The notes under the pieces were generated by a model. It had not been told where the DNA came from and searched no databases. It was given only the letters and a program-made list of their open reading frames with translations. A DNA stretch of 64,000 nucleotides from Cercophora sp. LCS_1 (taxonomy: Eukaryota > Ascomycota > Sordariomycetes > Sordariales > Lasiosphaeriaceae). Made by a program: the position numbers and the translations under genes. Positions 22,503 through 33,044 of the stretch are shown here, one piece after another; within the stretch, counting starts at the first letter, position 1; each line of letters starts with the position of its first letter. The stretch is taken from NCBI GenBank assembly GCA_036250225.1, contig JAPZLL010000013.1, forward strand, positions 558,001 through 622,000, written 5' to 3'.

Positions 22503-25064
22503 CTGGCTGGCGTCTCGCTTCTGTGACCGCCACAACAGCGAGTCCCAGCCAACGCCGCCGTCGTCGTTGCAAAACGTTTGCTCATTTGCTTCCACGCGCA
22601 GCGCTCCATCTTGACAAGGCACCGATTTCAAAGTAGCAGGCATCGATTTCTTTTCCTTCGGCAGGCAGGGCCGATTACGAATCCCTCCGCGGTCGACTGG
22701 CGCTTCGACCTCTTGGCAACCCCACCATTCGATACCCAACCTGTACAAAAACACGTTTAATCGACATACAACATTTTGTTTAAGCGAAAATTTGACATTT
22801 TCGGATGGCGCGACGAAAGACGATCGATACCTCTTGTTTGAACAAAATACCACGGTGCCGGTGTTGCAACCTCGAAAGATGGGGGCTGTTTTGTTTGCAA
22901 CAACAAATGGGCGTTTTTAGCGGGTGGTTTCTGCATGCTTGAACCACTCATCTTGCATCGGTGTCTCACGGCGGAGTTAGTTGGTTTTTGCTCTTGATTT
23001 TTGATACCATACAAACTGGTGGTTTGGTGTTTTTCATTTCTTCACGGTCACAGAAAGAAGCGGCGCCTTCAAAGCACACACGATAAAAAGTCATCATGGT
23101 CACGGGTCAACGAGTTTCATCGAGAAAACATCATAGAGCGAGTTGGACGGTTTGTAGTGTTGTGGGGTGGCTTGGCAACTAGGTGTTCGCGATGCTTTTG
23201 GGGCGGGTTGGCAAAGATATTGTGGCTTATGTCTGGGGAATGTCAGCAAGCTGGGATCTTTCCGGGTTGGGCGGGGAGTTGGTTGTGTTTTGGTATTTGC
23301 TTTTGTTTCGTTGTACATGGCGTGAGCGGCTCGTTTGGCCCTCCGCTTTTGCCTGGGTATTTGTTATACGGTTTGCATCTCGGATCAGGTCGGTGCAGAG
23401 GACCACGGTTCCTGGTTCTCTTGGAAGATATTTTCGTATCTTTTGTGGGCTGGTTCTGGTTTGGCAAAGCATTCGGGAATGGGAGCAGGCGTGTTGTTTG
23501 AGTTGGGATTGGGAGGGTCTCTCGAGCTTTGTCGAGTCAATGACTCGGCGGCGTGTGAAAGATACGACTGTTACATTTGAGAATCTGAAATCAGGCGAGA
23601 CCGCCGACTTCACTCTACTTCTTCGTGAGAGATTTGAGATTGATGTGCATCTTGAAATGTCGAGGCGGAAGGCCAAGTCTGTGTGTCACGTGCTCACGCT
23701 GACTTCGATCCCCTCATCATTCATACCTTGATGGGAACAGCAAAAGTGATCGGAATTGGATCGGGAGTTGGCTGCCTGTGTGATGTCTTTGCGTTGGAGG
23801 GGCGCTTGCTATGTTACGTCACTTGAGTTTGCCTTTGTTCGCTCGCGGTTTGTTTACTTTGATGAACTTACCTACGCTAGCTCAGGGGCGATCCGCAACC
23901 CAATCTTGTGGCAACACCTCTATCCACAGCGTTTTGAGTCTGCACTGGGCCTTGGTACGGACTCTTGGTCCGGATCGAACGGTGAGTTCATGGTTCAAGC
24001 TCGGCTCTCGAGAAACAAACAGTGCTAGTCTAACCTCCGTTACTCGCCCAGTTGTCGTTCATCTTTGTTTGGGCTCGTTTCATCTCGCGGTTGAGACTCT
24101 ATATTATGGGCAGTCGTCGTTAGACTCTACCTGCACTGAAATGGTAGTTGATGGGGAAGATAAAAAGCACAGCCTTCAACAGAAGTTAATTGACTTGGTG
24201 AGCTTGCTCGGAGATCATCGATTGTGTATGTAGTTTGGTCATCTTGTCCGTCTTGCCATCTCCCGAGTCTAGCGGGGTTGTCTCTGGATATCCTTCCTGT
24301 CAGCCCTCTGGCTGTTTCGTCCTAGGTTTTCTCTCCGCATCGATTTGGGCCAAGTAGCCAGGTTGCTGATGGTGGGAACGGAAATAACCTGTCCTGAATA
24401 AAGCGCGTTACCTAGTGAATGGCTGGCTCTCGTCCGATATCGACATGGTGATATTTCACTGACCAACCGACTTGTTCCTTCCAACGAACACCATGGGCCA
24501 GAAACACGAGGATGTGAGAAGCCTACTTACCTCGTCGTCACTATTGGGTTCGTGAATACAGAGACCTGCTTCTCTGAGTGTCAGCATCACGCCGGCGAAT
24601 ACAAGTGACGCGTCTTGACGCGTCTTGATCACACCGCCCGCGATAACATGCCTAGGTTCACTCTTTGTCGTCGGATGTTGTCTCTTTCGTCTCGAGTACT
24701 TCACCCACGGGCCACTTTTCCTGGTCACCATGTGCAATGACTCCTGTGACTGTGGAGTTCAAAGATACCTGATCGTGGAAGTGAATGGGATGGGCGATTC
24801 ATTGCTGGCCTTAGAATAGGTGCCTAACACATGACACTATCCAGTAGCTGTTGTCAGAGAAGACAGGAAAGGTGAGAGAATGTACCTACTATTGAGAGAG
24901 GAGAATGGCCAAGATCGGACGACCTTCCTGTGGCTATTGTTCGTCAAAACCGTAAGGCATCGAATACAGCTCTTTCCCCCAAAATCTGCAGTAGCAATAG
25001 TTCCCACTCACCCGTAACTTCGTCCGACCTGCTCGCCCACACCTTTGCCTGTTCCTCGCTCGAG
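22503..25064. other. Gene-free region between the 190-aa gene and the BTB gene
   Basis: About 2.6 kb. 22750-24250 is G/T-rich on +, giving open frames full of Trp, Cys and Phe that do not look like proteins. A short direct duplication of 11 bp (GACGCGTCTT core) lies at about 24607-24628. The last part, 24960-25064, becomes C/T-rich as the BTB promoter begins. I see no RNA gene or transposon. Confidence 0.45.
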
Positions 25065-25071
25065 TATAAAT
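25065..25071 (+). promoter_or_regulatory. TATA box of the BTB gene
   Basis: TATAAAT at 25065-25071, about 180 bases before the ATG and followed by a C/T-rich leader (25075-25215). Position, orientation and the pyrimidine tract downstream fit a core promoter. Confidence 0.5.
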
Positions 25072-25252
25072 CCTGCCACTGCCCTCCTTCCAATCTCCTC
25101 CTTGCAATCTTCTTCTGCATCCATCCCCGACATCTTTTCTCCCCGCAACTTCTTAACACACCATCAACTCCATCTTCACGACCTCACATCGCCTGCAACC
25201 CAGAATTAGCGTGGCATCATCCCCACCATCCTACCACACAATAGCAATCACC

Positions 25253-26377
25253 ATGAGCCACCCCGAGGCAATCACTATCGACGATAGCGTCACGGTCCGC
25301 GAGGACTCGCCCATGGCTGAGGCGCCCGAGGTGATGGAGATTTCAGCTCAACCCACCCAGGACCCCCAGCAGGAGCGCGCCGAGATGAACCACTCTGGCA
25401 ACTGGCTGCAGGGACGTGTCGCGACCATCTTCCTCGGCAAGCGTAAGGTCCGGTGCTCCATTCACGAGCGCCTTCTCTCCGCCCGATCGCCCTTCTTCGC
25501 CCGAACCATCATGGAAGCCCCCGCGGACCAGGACTACCTGGAGATCCACCTTGACGATGTCGACCCGAAGCTCTTTGAGATGGTCCTTCGCTGGCTGTAC
25601 GCGACTGCCTTTGCCGGTAATGGTGGCATCAAGATTTTTCGCTACTCGGTCCCCGACGACAAGATTACCGTCTCAGACTAGTGAGTACCTTCCTTCCTTC
25701 CCTACCATCATCCTCCGTATCACGAACCTAACCAAAAGCGAAGCCTCGCTCTTTATGTCCTCGCCCAGCAGCTCGAGATCGTCGGGGTCAAGAACGCCGC
25801 CATCGACGTTATCTACAACTACTACGGCGAAGCCACCGGCGAGTTGCGTGTCCCGAACCTGAACGACGTTGCCTTCGTCTTCAACTCGACCCCCGAAGAC
25901 TCCCACCTCCGCCGTCTGCTGATTGCGCACACGCTCTTCTACATCTTCGACAAGAGAAGAGGCAATAAGCCGCTCCCCGAGGAGTGGGAGGCTGTCATGC
26001 GCGGCAACGGCGAGATTGCCTTTACGCTGATTCGCATGCTTGCCGACTGGAACTGGGTCATGGGCGGCAATGTCCCTCCCATGAAGATTAGGTCTCGCCA
26101 GAGCTTCCACGAGCCTCTTCCCCAGGATTGCACCATTGTCAAGAAAGAGGATATCGACGAGTCTTCCCACGCCTTGCTCAACGCCCAACTCGGAGTTAGC
26201 GTCAACCCTCAGCCGCGGATGCGGGCTTTGTCGCCCCTCGTTCCCCCCGGCTCGCAGGTTCTTACTCCCTCGCGCCGGGGTTCTCCTCAGCTCAACGGCT
26301 CACCGCAGCGTGCCTCGCAAACCGGCTCGTTCCAGGCCAGCCAGGGTGGTACCCACTTCCCCAGCTCGCAATTGTAG
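25253..26377 (+). CDS. BTB/POZ-domain protein
   Basis: Two exons, 25253..25680 and 25744..26377, 353 aa. Residues ~54-150 are a BTB/POZ-like fold: VATIFLGKRKVRCSIHERLL, the ARSPFFARTI helix, LEIHLDDVDPKLFEMVLRWLY, then LALYVLAQQLEIVGVKNAAI. The region to ~260 is helical (RRLLIAHTLFYIFD, then FTLIRMLADWNW). The C-terminal ~90 residues are Ser/Pro/Gln-rich with SP sites. BTB proteins of this fungal type usually act as protein-protein adaptors; a partner cannot be read from the sequence. The splice is decided by phase: donor GTGAGT after TA, acceptor GAAG|C restoring the Tyr codon and the LALYVLAQQ block. The ATG at 25253 is the first in-frame ATG; an open frame reaches slightly further upstream without one. 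Confidence 0.88.
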
Positions 26378-26401
26378 TCGGAGGGATGTTTGACGACTGA
26401 G

Positions 26402-26551
26402 AAGCTGGAGTGGGCCCGTAATGCTGCTGTCGTCGCCGCATGAGTTGACGATGGCTAGAAAGGGCAGGATGCCCGAAAAGTTGGAGGGAGCCCGTAATGC
26501 TGCTGTCACCATCATATCATGGATTGGCAATGACGAGGAAGGGCGGGATGG
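26402..26551. repeat. Imperfect tandem duplication, period 76 bp
   Basis: AAGCTGGAGTGGGCCCGTAA at 26402 recurs as AAGTTGGAGGGAGCCCGTAA at 26478. Both copies continue with TGCTGCTGTC and end with an AGGGC(A/G)GGATG block (26461-26471 and 26539-26549). It lies just after the BTB stop codon, probably in its 3' UTR. Confidence 0.75.
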
Positions 26552-26735
26552 TTGTCTCACAGACATTCTGTTATGGGGTTTGTCTATCGTTTGGTCCTTT
26601 GCTGATCCACGCAGAGCTGAAAACTTGCGAGTTGCTTGGCTGGACGCTGGATTCCCGGGGCTTTCGGTTGCTTGAGGGGGTCATGGGAAGTAGTTATCGC
26701 CTTGATAGTTTGGAATGATACCCGTCAACATTGCT

Positions 26736-26840
26736 CTCACTGGTCGTGAATGTGCGCTCGGAGGTGAAGATCAATGACTCCCAGGTCGTTTGTGCCCATG
26801 CTCACCAGTCGTGATTGTGCGTCTGAAAGTGAAGATCAAG
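26736..26840. repeat. Imperfect tandem duplication, period 65 bp
   Basis: A block starting CTCACTGGTCGTGAATGTGC at 26736 recurs as CTCACCAGTCGTGATTGTGC at 26801. Both are followed by a diverged stretch and a shared GTGAAGATCAA. It is separate from the 76-bp duplication about 190 bp upstream. Confidence 0.7.
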
Positions 26841-27066
26841 GCTAGTTGTCGTTGGTGCTGGTGCGAGGAAGGTGCAGTGTCCTTGCCCTTGCCCTGGTCA
26901 TTGTTTGCCCTTGTTGCCCTTGGGAAAGGAAAGTCCATCCCGGGGTCCTGACCCACGATCGCAACCTACGATAGGATGGAAAGTCAACTTCCTTCTTACC
27001 GCGCCTAGACCACACCGCCGACATATAGGGCACTAATTTGACCCAGGTTGTCAGTTCCGTTGCTGG

Positions 27067-27180
27067 TCCCTGGTGGCGTAACGGGTATGAGGGGAGACTC
27101 GTGTGACCTTGCACCGGAGCCATTGGGGCCCCGTGTTCAAGTCCCGCAGGGAACGGCACGGAGTCGCGCTGAACCTTTTT
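27067..27180 (+). ncRNA. tRNA-like Pol III-type unit (degenerate tRNA or SINE-like remnant)
   Basis: A box-A-like TGGCGTAACGGG lies at 27074-27085, a box-B-like GTTCAAGTCC at 27135-27144 and T-runs at 27176-27180 and 27188-27196. GGTCCCT (27065-27071) can pair with AGGGAAC (27148-27154) except at one position. The T-stem pairs poorly and the A-B spacing is long for an ordinary tRNA, so a functional tRNA is doubtful and no anticodon can be assigned. It could be a degenerate tRNA, an intron-containing tRNA that I cannot fold by eye, or a SINE-like piece. Confidence 0.2.
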
Positions 27181-27975
27181 GGTTTTATTTTTTTTTCTCC
27201 CCTGCTGTTTTATATTGTAATGGGCACAGCGGGTAAATGGTGTTCAAGAGCAGAGTGTATTCAAGAGCTAGGGATGTTTAAGAGCTGGCGGAGCTTACAA
27301 TCATCATCACAGGTGTCGTGATAATTACGGACAATGAGGGGTCAATGCATGTGTGTGGTTTAATTTTTTGGTGTTTGGCCTGTAGCCCTATACTTGTTTT
27401 ACTTGGGGATCTATCAATAGATATCTATCTATCTATGTGACCGTCAATAACGATCAAGGCTAGACCTCGGATATGCTAGGTGTATGCCATGGGCGAAAGG
27501 CTATATCACGTATCAAATCATGTATAGTCCCTCTCCTGTAGTACCCTACTTTATGGCTGCCTCGGCCGTCGCGGGAGTCGCGTTCATCTCCTTGGAGGGA
27601 GTTAGTCTCTCATATCGATGCAGTTTAGGGGCCTCTGTTCCCCCTTTCTATAGCCCGAGACAGTGGATGCGTATGGGCTCGCTCGACTTGTTTCTTGAGA
27701 CCACGGTTGCTGCTGTTTCCTCGGCCAGAGAGTTGCGGTCGCATGATGACAAGAGGGTAGGGCACGTGTTGGTCTCCTCGAACACCGCGCCCACATTTGA
27801 CCACCCGCACCTCCACGGCTCTAGAAGGCCGAGGCTTTTGTACCTAGCGAGTGGAAACGACCATGGCGGTGGAAGTCGTGTCAGCTCTCACAGACGGAGC
27901 TGGAAACCAGGAAACGGTGCGTTGACGCCTACTAGTAAACGGCGCAAGTCCAATTCGGGAACTGTTGATACCATC

Positions 27976-29027
27976 TCAAAGTCCCCTAGCCTTGATAAAC
28001 CGATTGATGGCTTCACGCGTTTGTTTATCGTTATATTGCTCGTGACACTCGTAAAACGAAATGAGCTCCTGCGTGCAGTCGACCATGGCTTCGACATCGA
28101 TGTTGCTCTCTGCCAGCCATTTTCCAAACTTCTCTACCTTGGTTGCCTTCTTGATATCGACTCTACCGTCTCCCTGCGACGATGACGTACCCTGTGAGCC
28201 TGTAGACCCTTGGGACATTAGGGTCGGGGGATGATGTCCGCTGGCCCCGCCAGTCAGAGCGGCTCGCGCCTGTGCCTGCGCCATCACTGCCGTTGCCGCT
28301 GCAAGACCGACCGCCGCATTTGCATTGGAACCTCCTGGCCCAGAAGTTTGCCGGAGAACCAGAGCGAGCAGCATGGCTGTCAAGGCAATGATATGTGGCG
28401 GGTAGAGCAGTGGGAGGTCCGTCATAAAGTGGTCGTTGATCACAGACCAACAGGTAGAGACCTCTTCGGGAACGAGCCCGAACTCGCCTTGCAAAGAGGT
28501 GAGGGTACGGTACGGTTGGTGGACAATCAGCTGCGAGTGCATCTCGGAGATGAGGAAGAACTCGCACTCGCCCACCTTGCCCGTGTCGATGCTCTGCAGT
28601 TCGTTAGGCCACAGTGAGCGGGCTTCGCTTGTTATCAGCCGGATGTGCTGGGGACACTCCTCCATCTTGCAGGCGAGGTATAGGGCCGTAGCCATGAGGA
28701 GGTAGGGGTTCGTTCGACGGATCTCGACGCGGGTGTAGAAACGCTTTGTGTAGACCTGGGCCGTGGCCATGGGTTGCTGGCGGACGCCGAGCCGTTTACC
28801 GAGCCGGTTGATTTCTATCGAGGTTAAGCAAGACTAGGCGTGTGGAGTGGGAGGCGATGAGACATACGTTGGTTGAAGTAGATGTTGAGATGTCGCAGCT
28901 GCGGCAGCGCGAACGTCTGCACCAGTTTCGGGTCTTCGTCCTCGAGGTTCTGGCGCATCGTGGCAAGCTCATCCTTGGTGAACTGCCAATGCCGCCGCTG
29001 GGTCGATTCCCAGTAGTTTGCCGCCAT
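27976..29027 (-). CDS. ssn8: Cyclin C, Mediator kinase-module subunit (Ssn8/Srb11)
   Basis: Two exons on the minus strand, 29027..28868 and 28814..27976, 332 aa. It starts MAANYWESTQRRHWQFTKDE, the hallmark of C-type cyclins, followed by LPQLRHLNIYFNQQINRLGK and the cyclin box with ATALYLACKMEECPQHIR. A second cyclin fold (LVPEEVSTCWSVINDHFMTDLPLLYPPHIIALTAM) contains a fungal low-complexity insertion (about residues 215-275, Ala/Ser/Gly/Gln-rich). It ends with a helix (VDIKKATKVEKFGKWLAESN). Cyclin C pairs with Cdk8 in the Mediator kinase module, repressing or tuning RNA polymerase II genes; in yeast it also leaves the nucleus on oxidative stress (known). The 53-nt intron restores Gln in FNQQINRL. 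The start is the ATG in context CACCATGG; an in-frame ATG three codons upstream is weaker. Confidence 0.95.
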
Positions 29028-29892
29028 GGTGCAGCACAAATAGATGTCACCTGTCTGGGGGTATCATTGGGGGTGGGCGTTGCTTGCTTCTCAACATGAG
29101 GTCGTTGTCCTCGAGCTCATTGCCGGATTGGTCGAGTCGCGAGGCGGCGAACCGTCATTGGCGGCTGGCGAGGCCGATGACATCGAGCGGAGCCGGGGCC
29201 AATCATCGCGCTTTTGTTTTGCTGAGCCTTCTTTTTTTCGGGAAGCGACTTGGCGGCTTGGAAGCGGGGAGATGTGGGGCACATCGCCTCAGAAGTCGTG
29301 GGCCAAGGGGATCAAGAGTCGGCTGATGTGAAAAGCTGGTCGCATTTAACAGCATCACCGCTCTCAGCGACAATCTTGGCGTTGCCACAAGCAAAAAGTA
29401 TTTAACTGACCGCATCTCTGGCATCCAAAAGGTTTCAACTAGCTAATAGCGAGTTTTCTGTCGAATCCAAACTGTTTTGCAGCTGGTGCCAAGGTCAGAT
29501 GTAGCGGGTCAGATGAGGTATACGTGTGGTCAGAGGTTCCGCCATTCCCTGTCATCCCCTGCAAAAAGCGAACGTCTCCAAACAATCCAGGGAACAATTA
29601 GAGGCTCGAGATCCCGCTGCTGGCTCGACCGTGTGCTCCGCTCTCTGTTTTTAAAGCCCCTCTTTTTGCGACGCCATGGTGCTATAGACACCAAACTAGC
29701 TCCGAAGCGCGCGATGCCTGAACCATAACTCGATAAGCCAAAACCGTCGCTGCGAGCTTCGCGACGCCGTTTCTGCCCACCCGTATTTCGCTCAGCTCAA
29801 CCTACGTCATCCGCCCGCCCGTCCCAGTGCGGCCGTCTGCGCCCACGCCCCGATTGAGTGCCGCATGGCAGCATGAGAACCCGGAGCTGGGA
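29028..29892. promoter_or_regulatory. Divergent promoter region ssn8 / sal1
   Basis: About 865 bp between divergent genes. The part near the carrier gene (29740-29892) is C-rich and in the carrier's reading frame stays open without an ATG, so a longer N-terminus starting at a non-AUG codon or in an unseen exon is possible. Nothing else is supported. Confidence 0.45.
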
Positions 29893-32041
29893 ATGAAGAT
29901 CTCGGATGTCGTGACCGAACTGCGAATGGAGATGGAGGAATCGCAGAATCAGCGGGACCAGCGCGTCGAGGAGCTGTGGAGGAAACTCGATCCTGCCGGC
30001 CATGGCGAGCTCGACTTCAAGGGGTTGCAAAAGGGCCTGAGGAGAATTGACCATCGTACGTTGTCCATTGACCCCGAAAGAGCTGCTTGTTGACGTCCCG
30101 GACAGCAATGAAGAATGCGGACCAGATGCTAAAGACCATCATTAGCCTGGTCGATACGAATGACGACGGCAAGATCCAGTACGAAGGTGGGTAGTCGGGG
30201 ACCGGGAAAGTGAACTTGAGCTGAAGAGTCGACCAGAATTTCGTGTCTTCGTCGAGGCCGCCGAGCGCCAGCTTCTCATGCTCTTTCGCTCCATTGATAG
30301 GGACAAGGACGGCCGTCTTGACAAGGAGGAGCTGCGCGCTGCTTTTCAGCGTGCTGGTCTGTCAGTTCCGAAGAGAAGGCTTTCCGGCTTTTTCGACGAA
30401 ATTGACTTGAACCGAGACGGGTACATAAGCTTTGAAGAGTGGCGGTAAGTCTTTCATCTGATTTGGCGTGTGACTGGACCTCTGACGTGCAAAGCGACTT
30501 CCTCCTGTTCATGCCACCCAACCCCGAGGGACCCGCTTTGGAAGCGGCGCTTTCATTCTATTCGCACATTGTGACGGTCAACGCAGAGGGTGATTCACTT
30601 GTCAGTGAAGATACACTTGAGGGTCTAGGTACGACCGGCTTCCTTCTCCAAACTCTCTTTGGTTCTCTCTTAAAGATCGCCAACCCGGGGACTCTCTATG
30701 GCGCACGACCACCAACAGTTGCGATTCCGGCACCAGAACCCGCAACTTCAGAAAAAACTCAAACAGTCTCCGACCAAGAAGAATCTCCAGAATCAGCAAA
30801 AATGGCGACTTCGGCCTCCACGACCCGTCTCTCGGTCGGCGCGGCCGCGAGCGTTCCACAGAAGATCCTCAATGCGGGGCCCAAGAGTGCTGGGGTCTCG
30901 CTAGAAGGCGCGGAGCAGTGCGACGTGGAGGAAATTTCAAATTATCAACAGGAGGATGAGGTTATGGAATCAAGACTGACAGAGCTCCTGCCTGAACCAG
31001 GATACTTCCTCGCCGGCGCCGTTTCTGGGGGTGTGTCCCGCACTGCTACCGCGCCTCTCGATCGCCTCAAGGTCTACCTTCTCGTGAACACAAAGACGCC
31101 TGCCGATGCGGCTCTATCTGCCGCGAAACATGGCCATCCGCTCGCCGCCCTGCGCAACGCTGGTGGTCCCATCCTCGACGCGATTGTGGCCCTGTGGAAG
31201 ACAGGAGGGTTCCGCACGTTCTTTGCAGGTAAGTGGCTTGTAAGAGACCACAATGAGCAAAGCTGACACACGATAGGAAATGGACTGAATGTGGTCAAAA
31301 TCATGCCAGAGTCCGCGATCAGGGTAAGCTACATCCTGAAGCGGGTTGGTCTGTTCTAACGTTGTACAGTTCGGCTCGTATGAAGCGTCGAAAAGGTTTC
31401 TGGCCGCATACGAAGGTCATGGGGATCCGACCCAAATCAGCACCGTCTCAAAGTTCGTCGCCGGCGGTATGGGCGGTATGGCAGCGCAATTCTGCGTGTA
31501 TCCCATCGACACCCTCAAGTTTCGTCTGCAGTGCGAAACGGTCCAGGGCGGCCTCACCGGCAACGCTCTCCTTATCCAAACGGCGAAGAACATGTGGAGG
31601 GATGGCGGTCTGCGCTCGGCATATCGTGGACTTGGACTCGGTCTTGTTGGCATGTTCCCTTACAGCGCCATCGACATTGGCACTTTTGAGTTGCTCAAAA
31701 AGACGTACATCCGGACCAAGGCGCGCTACTATAGCATTCACGAAGAAGACGCAGCCCTCGGTAATGTCGCAACAGCGCTTCTCGGAGCGAGCTCTGGAGC
31801 CCTGGGCGCGACCATGGTGTATCCTCTCAATGTCCTGCGAACACGACTGCAAACGCAGGGCACCGCCATGCACCCACCGATCTACACGGGAATCGTGGAC
31901 GTGGCGACTAGAACATTTAGGAACGAGGGCGTTCGCGGGCTCTACAAGGGTTTGACACCAAATCTCCTCAAAGTAGCGCCGGCTCTCAGCATCACCTGGG
32001 TGTGCTACGAGAACATGAAGAAGCTGCTCGACCTGCACTGA
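29893..32041 (+). CDS. sal1: Ca2+-regulated mitochondrial ATP-Mg/Pi carrier (Sal1/SCaMC type)
   Basis: Six exons: 29893..30055, 30106..30186, 30237..30444, 30495..31228, 31277..31323, 31370..32041 (634 aa). The N-terminal half has EF-hands: a degenerate one (DPAGHGELDF) and three good loops (DTNDDGKIQYEE, DRDKDGRLDKEE, DLNRDGYISFEE). A disordered linker of ~130 residues follows. The C-terminal half is a mitochondrial carrier with three repeats bearing P-x-D/N-x-L-(K/R) motifs (PLDRLKVYL, PIDTLKFRL, PLNVLRTRL). The family exchanges ATP-Mg for phosphate across the inner membrane on Ca2+ stimulation (known). Splicing is supported by EF-hand 2 (QYE|EF) and EF-hand 4 (EEW|R). The ATG at 29893 is the first in frame, but the frame is open upstream (…AAWQHENPELG), so the true start may be further 5'. 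Confidence 0.92.
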
Positions 32042-33044
32042 CAGGCGCGCAAGGCGTGGCGGCAATCTAAAACGATGATTCAACTGGTTTACCCAGCTGA
32101 CATTTCTGATAATACTGTTCTCCGTTTGTGGGGAGCGCCAGTTCTAAGCATTATTTCGGGCGTCCAGGAAAGGGAGAAAACCGCTGGATTGATTTGGTCT
32201 GGCGACATGGCCAAGGCGTTTGGGGATGTTTTTTTTCGAGGAGATACCAATAGAGCGCCCTCAGGAGCGAGTCAAGTCAACACAGTGTTAGTTTTATTGC
32301 CCATGCTGATGAAATAAGTGCTTAGATAGACTGTGTGACCCGACATCGTCATCAGTTCTGAAGCCGATATGCAGTTGTTGCGGGCATTCGTCAGGCCGCG
32401 TGTGTCATTCTTGGAAGGGCGCCCTTGGAACCAACTGTTACAAGCGACGCTTGCATGTCGACAGACAAAGTCAAGGGACGCGTCAAGCAGAGATGCGTAA
32501 AGCTGCAAGTGCGGGAACTAGCTAAGGTCCAATTGGCGAATGACCCTCCATGTCCCCGTTCGCAGCTTCCTTTCTGGGCCAGACGATGCCACCCACCTTC
32601 CTACGCTATCTGAAGACCTGTGCCGTCTTTCCCCAGACGGTCGCGCCAGACCGTGAATGCCCCTCAGAGAGCCTCATGCCCAACTGTGCGCGGACCGATT
32701 CATTTACAGGATCGACAGCTGACGAAGCCAATGACCCGACTCCCGTTCGTCTGTTACCCCTCAGTCCCCCTCGATCCGAGCCTCGGACACAATCAAGGAA
32801 TTGAGACTCACCCGTTGACGTTTTCTTCGGTGAGCGACGTTTTCAATTTCCTATTCACTGTCAACATCCAAGACACCGAGACTCTTCCATGTGCTCAACC
32901 CTCGCATCACTTCAATTGATGTCCCAGTGCCTGTTTGCCCCTGAGTTGAGCTTGTTGTAGACGAAAGAAGCTTTTGTGCCGTTGCCTTCGCGCCTTGGCG
33001 CCTTCAACCGCCACCGTTTCAAGCGCTTCGCTGTCTTGAGAGTC
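32042..33044. other. Intergenic region between sal1 and the DUF4097-like gene
   Basis: About 1 kb between two genes on the same strand. It should contain the carrier's 3' UTR and the next promoter. 32800-33044 is the likely leader. I see no RNA gene or repeat, and the open frames lack domains. Confidence 0.45.

Larger units (their letters stand above)
26378..27975. other. Convergent intergenic region BTB / cyclin C
   Basis: About 1.6 kb between two convergent genes, longer than the other convergent intervals in this window (28-830 bp). It holds two imperfect tandem duplications (26402-26551 and 26736-26840), a tRNA-like Pol III-type unit (27067-27180) and a small TATC-type microsatellite near 27414-27435. 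No protein-coding pattern is visible. Confidence 0.5.

Noticed and set aside
23001..23731. Overlapping open frames rich in Trp, Cys and Phe
   Set aside because: They arise from G/T-rich sequence; composition and lack of any family argue against coding.
24607..24628. Direct 11-bp duplication (GACGCGTCTT core)
   Set aside because: Too short and isolated to mean more than local slippage.
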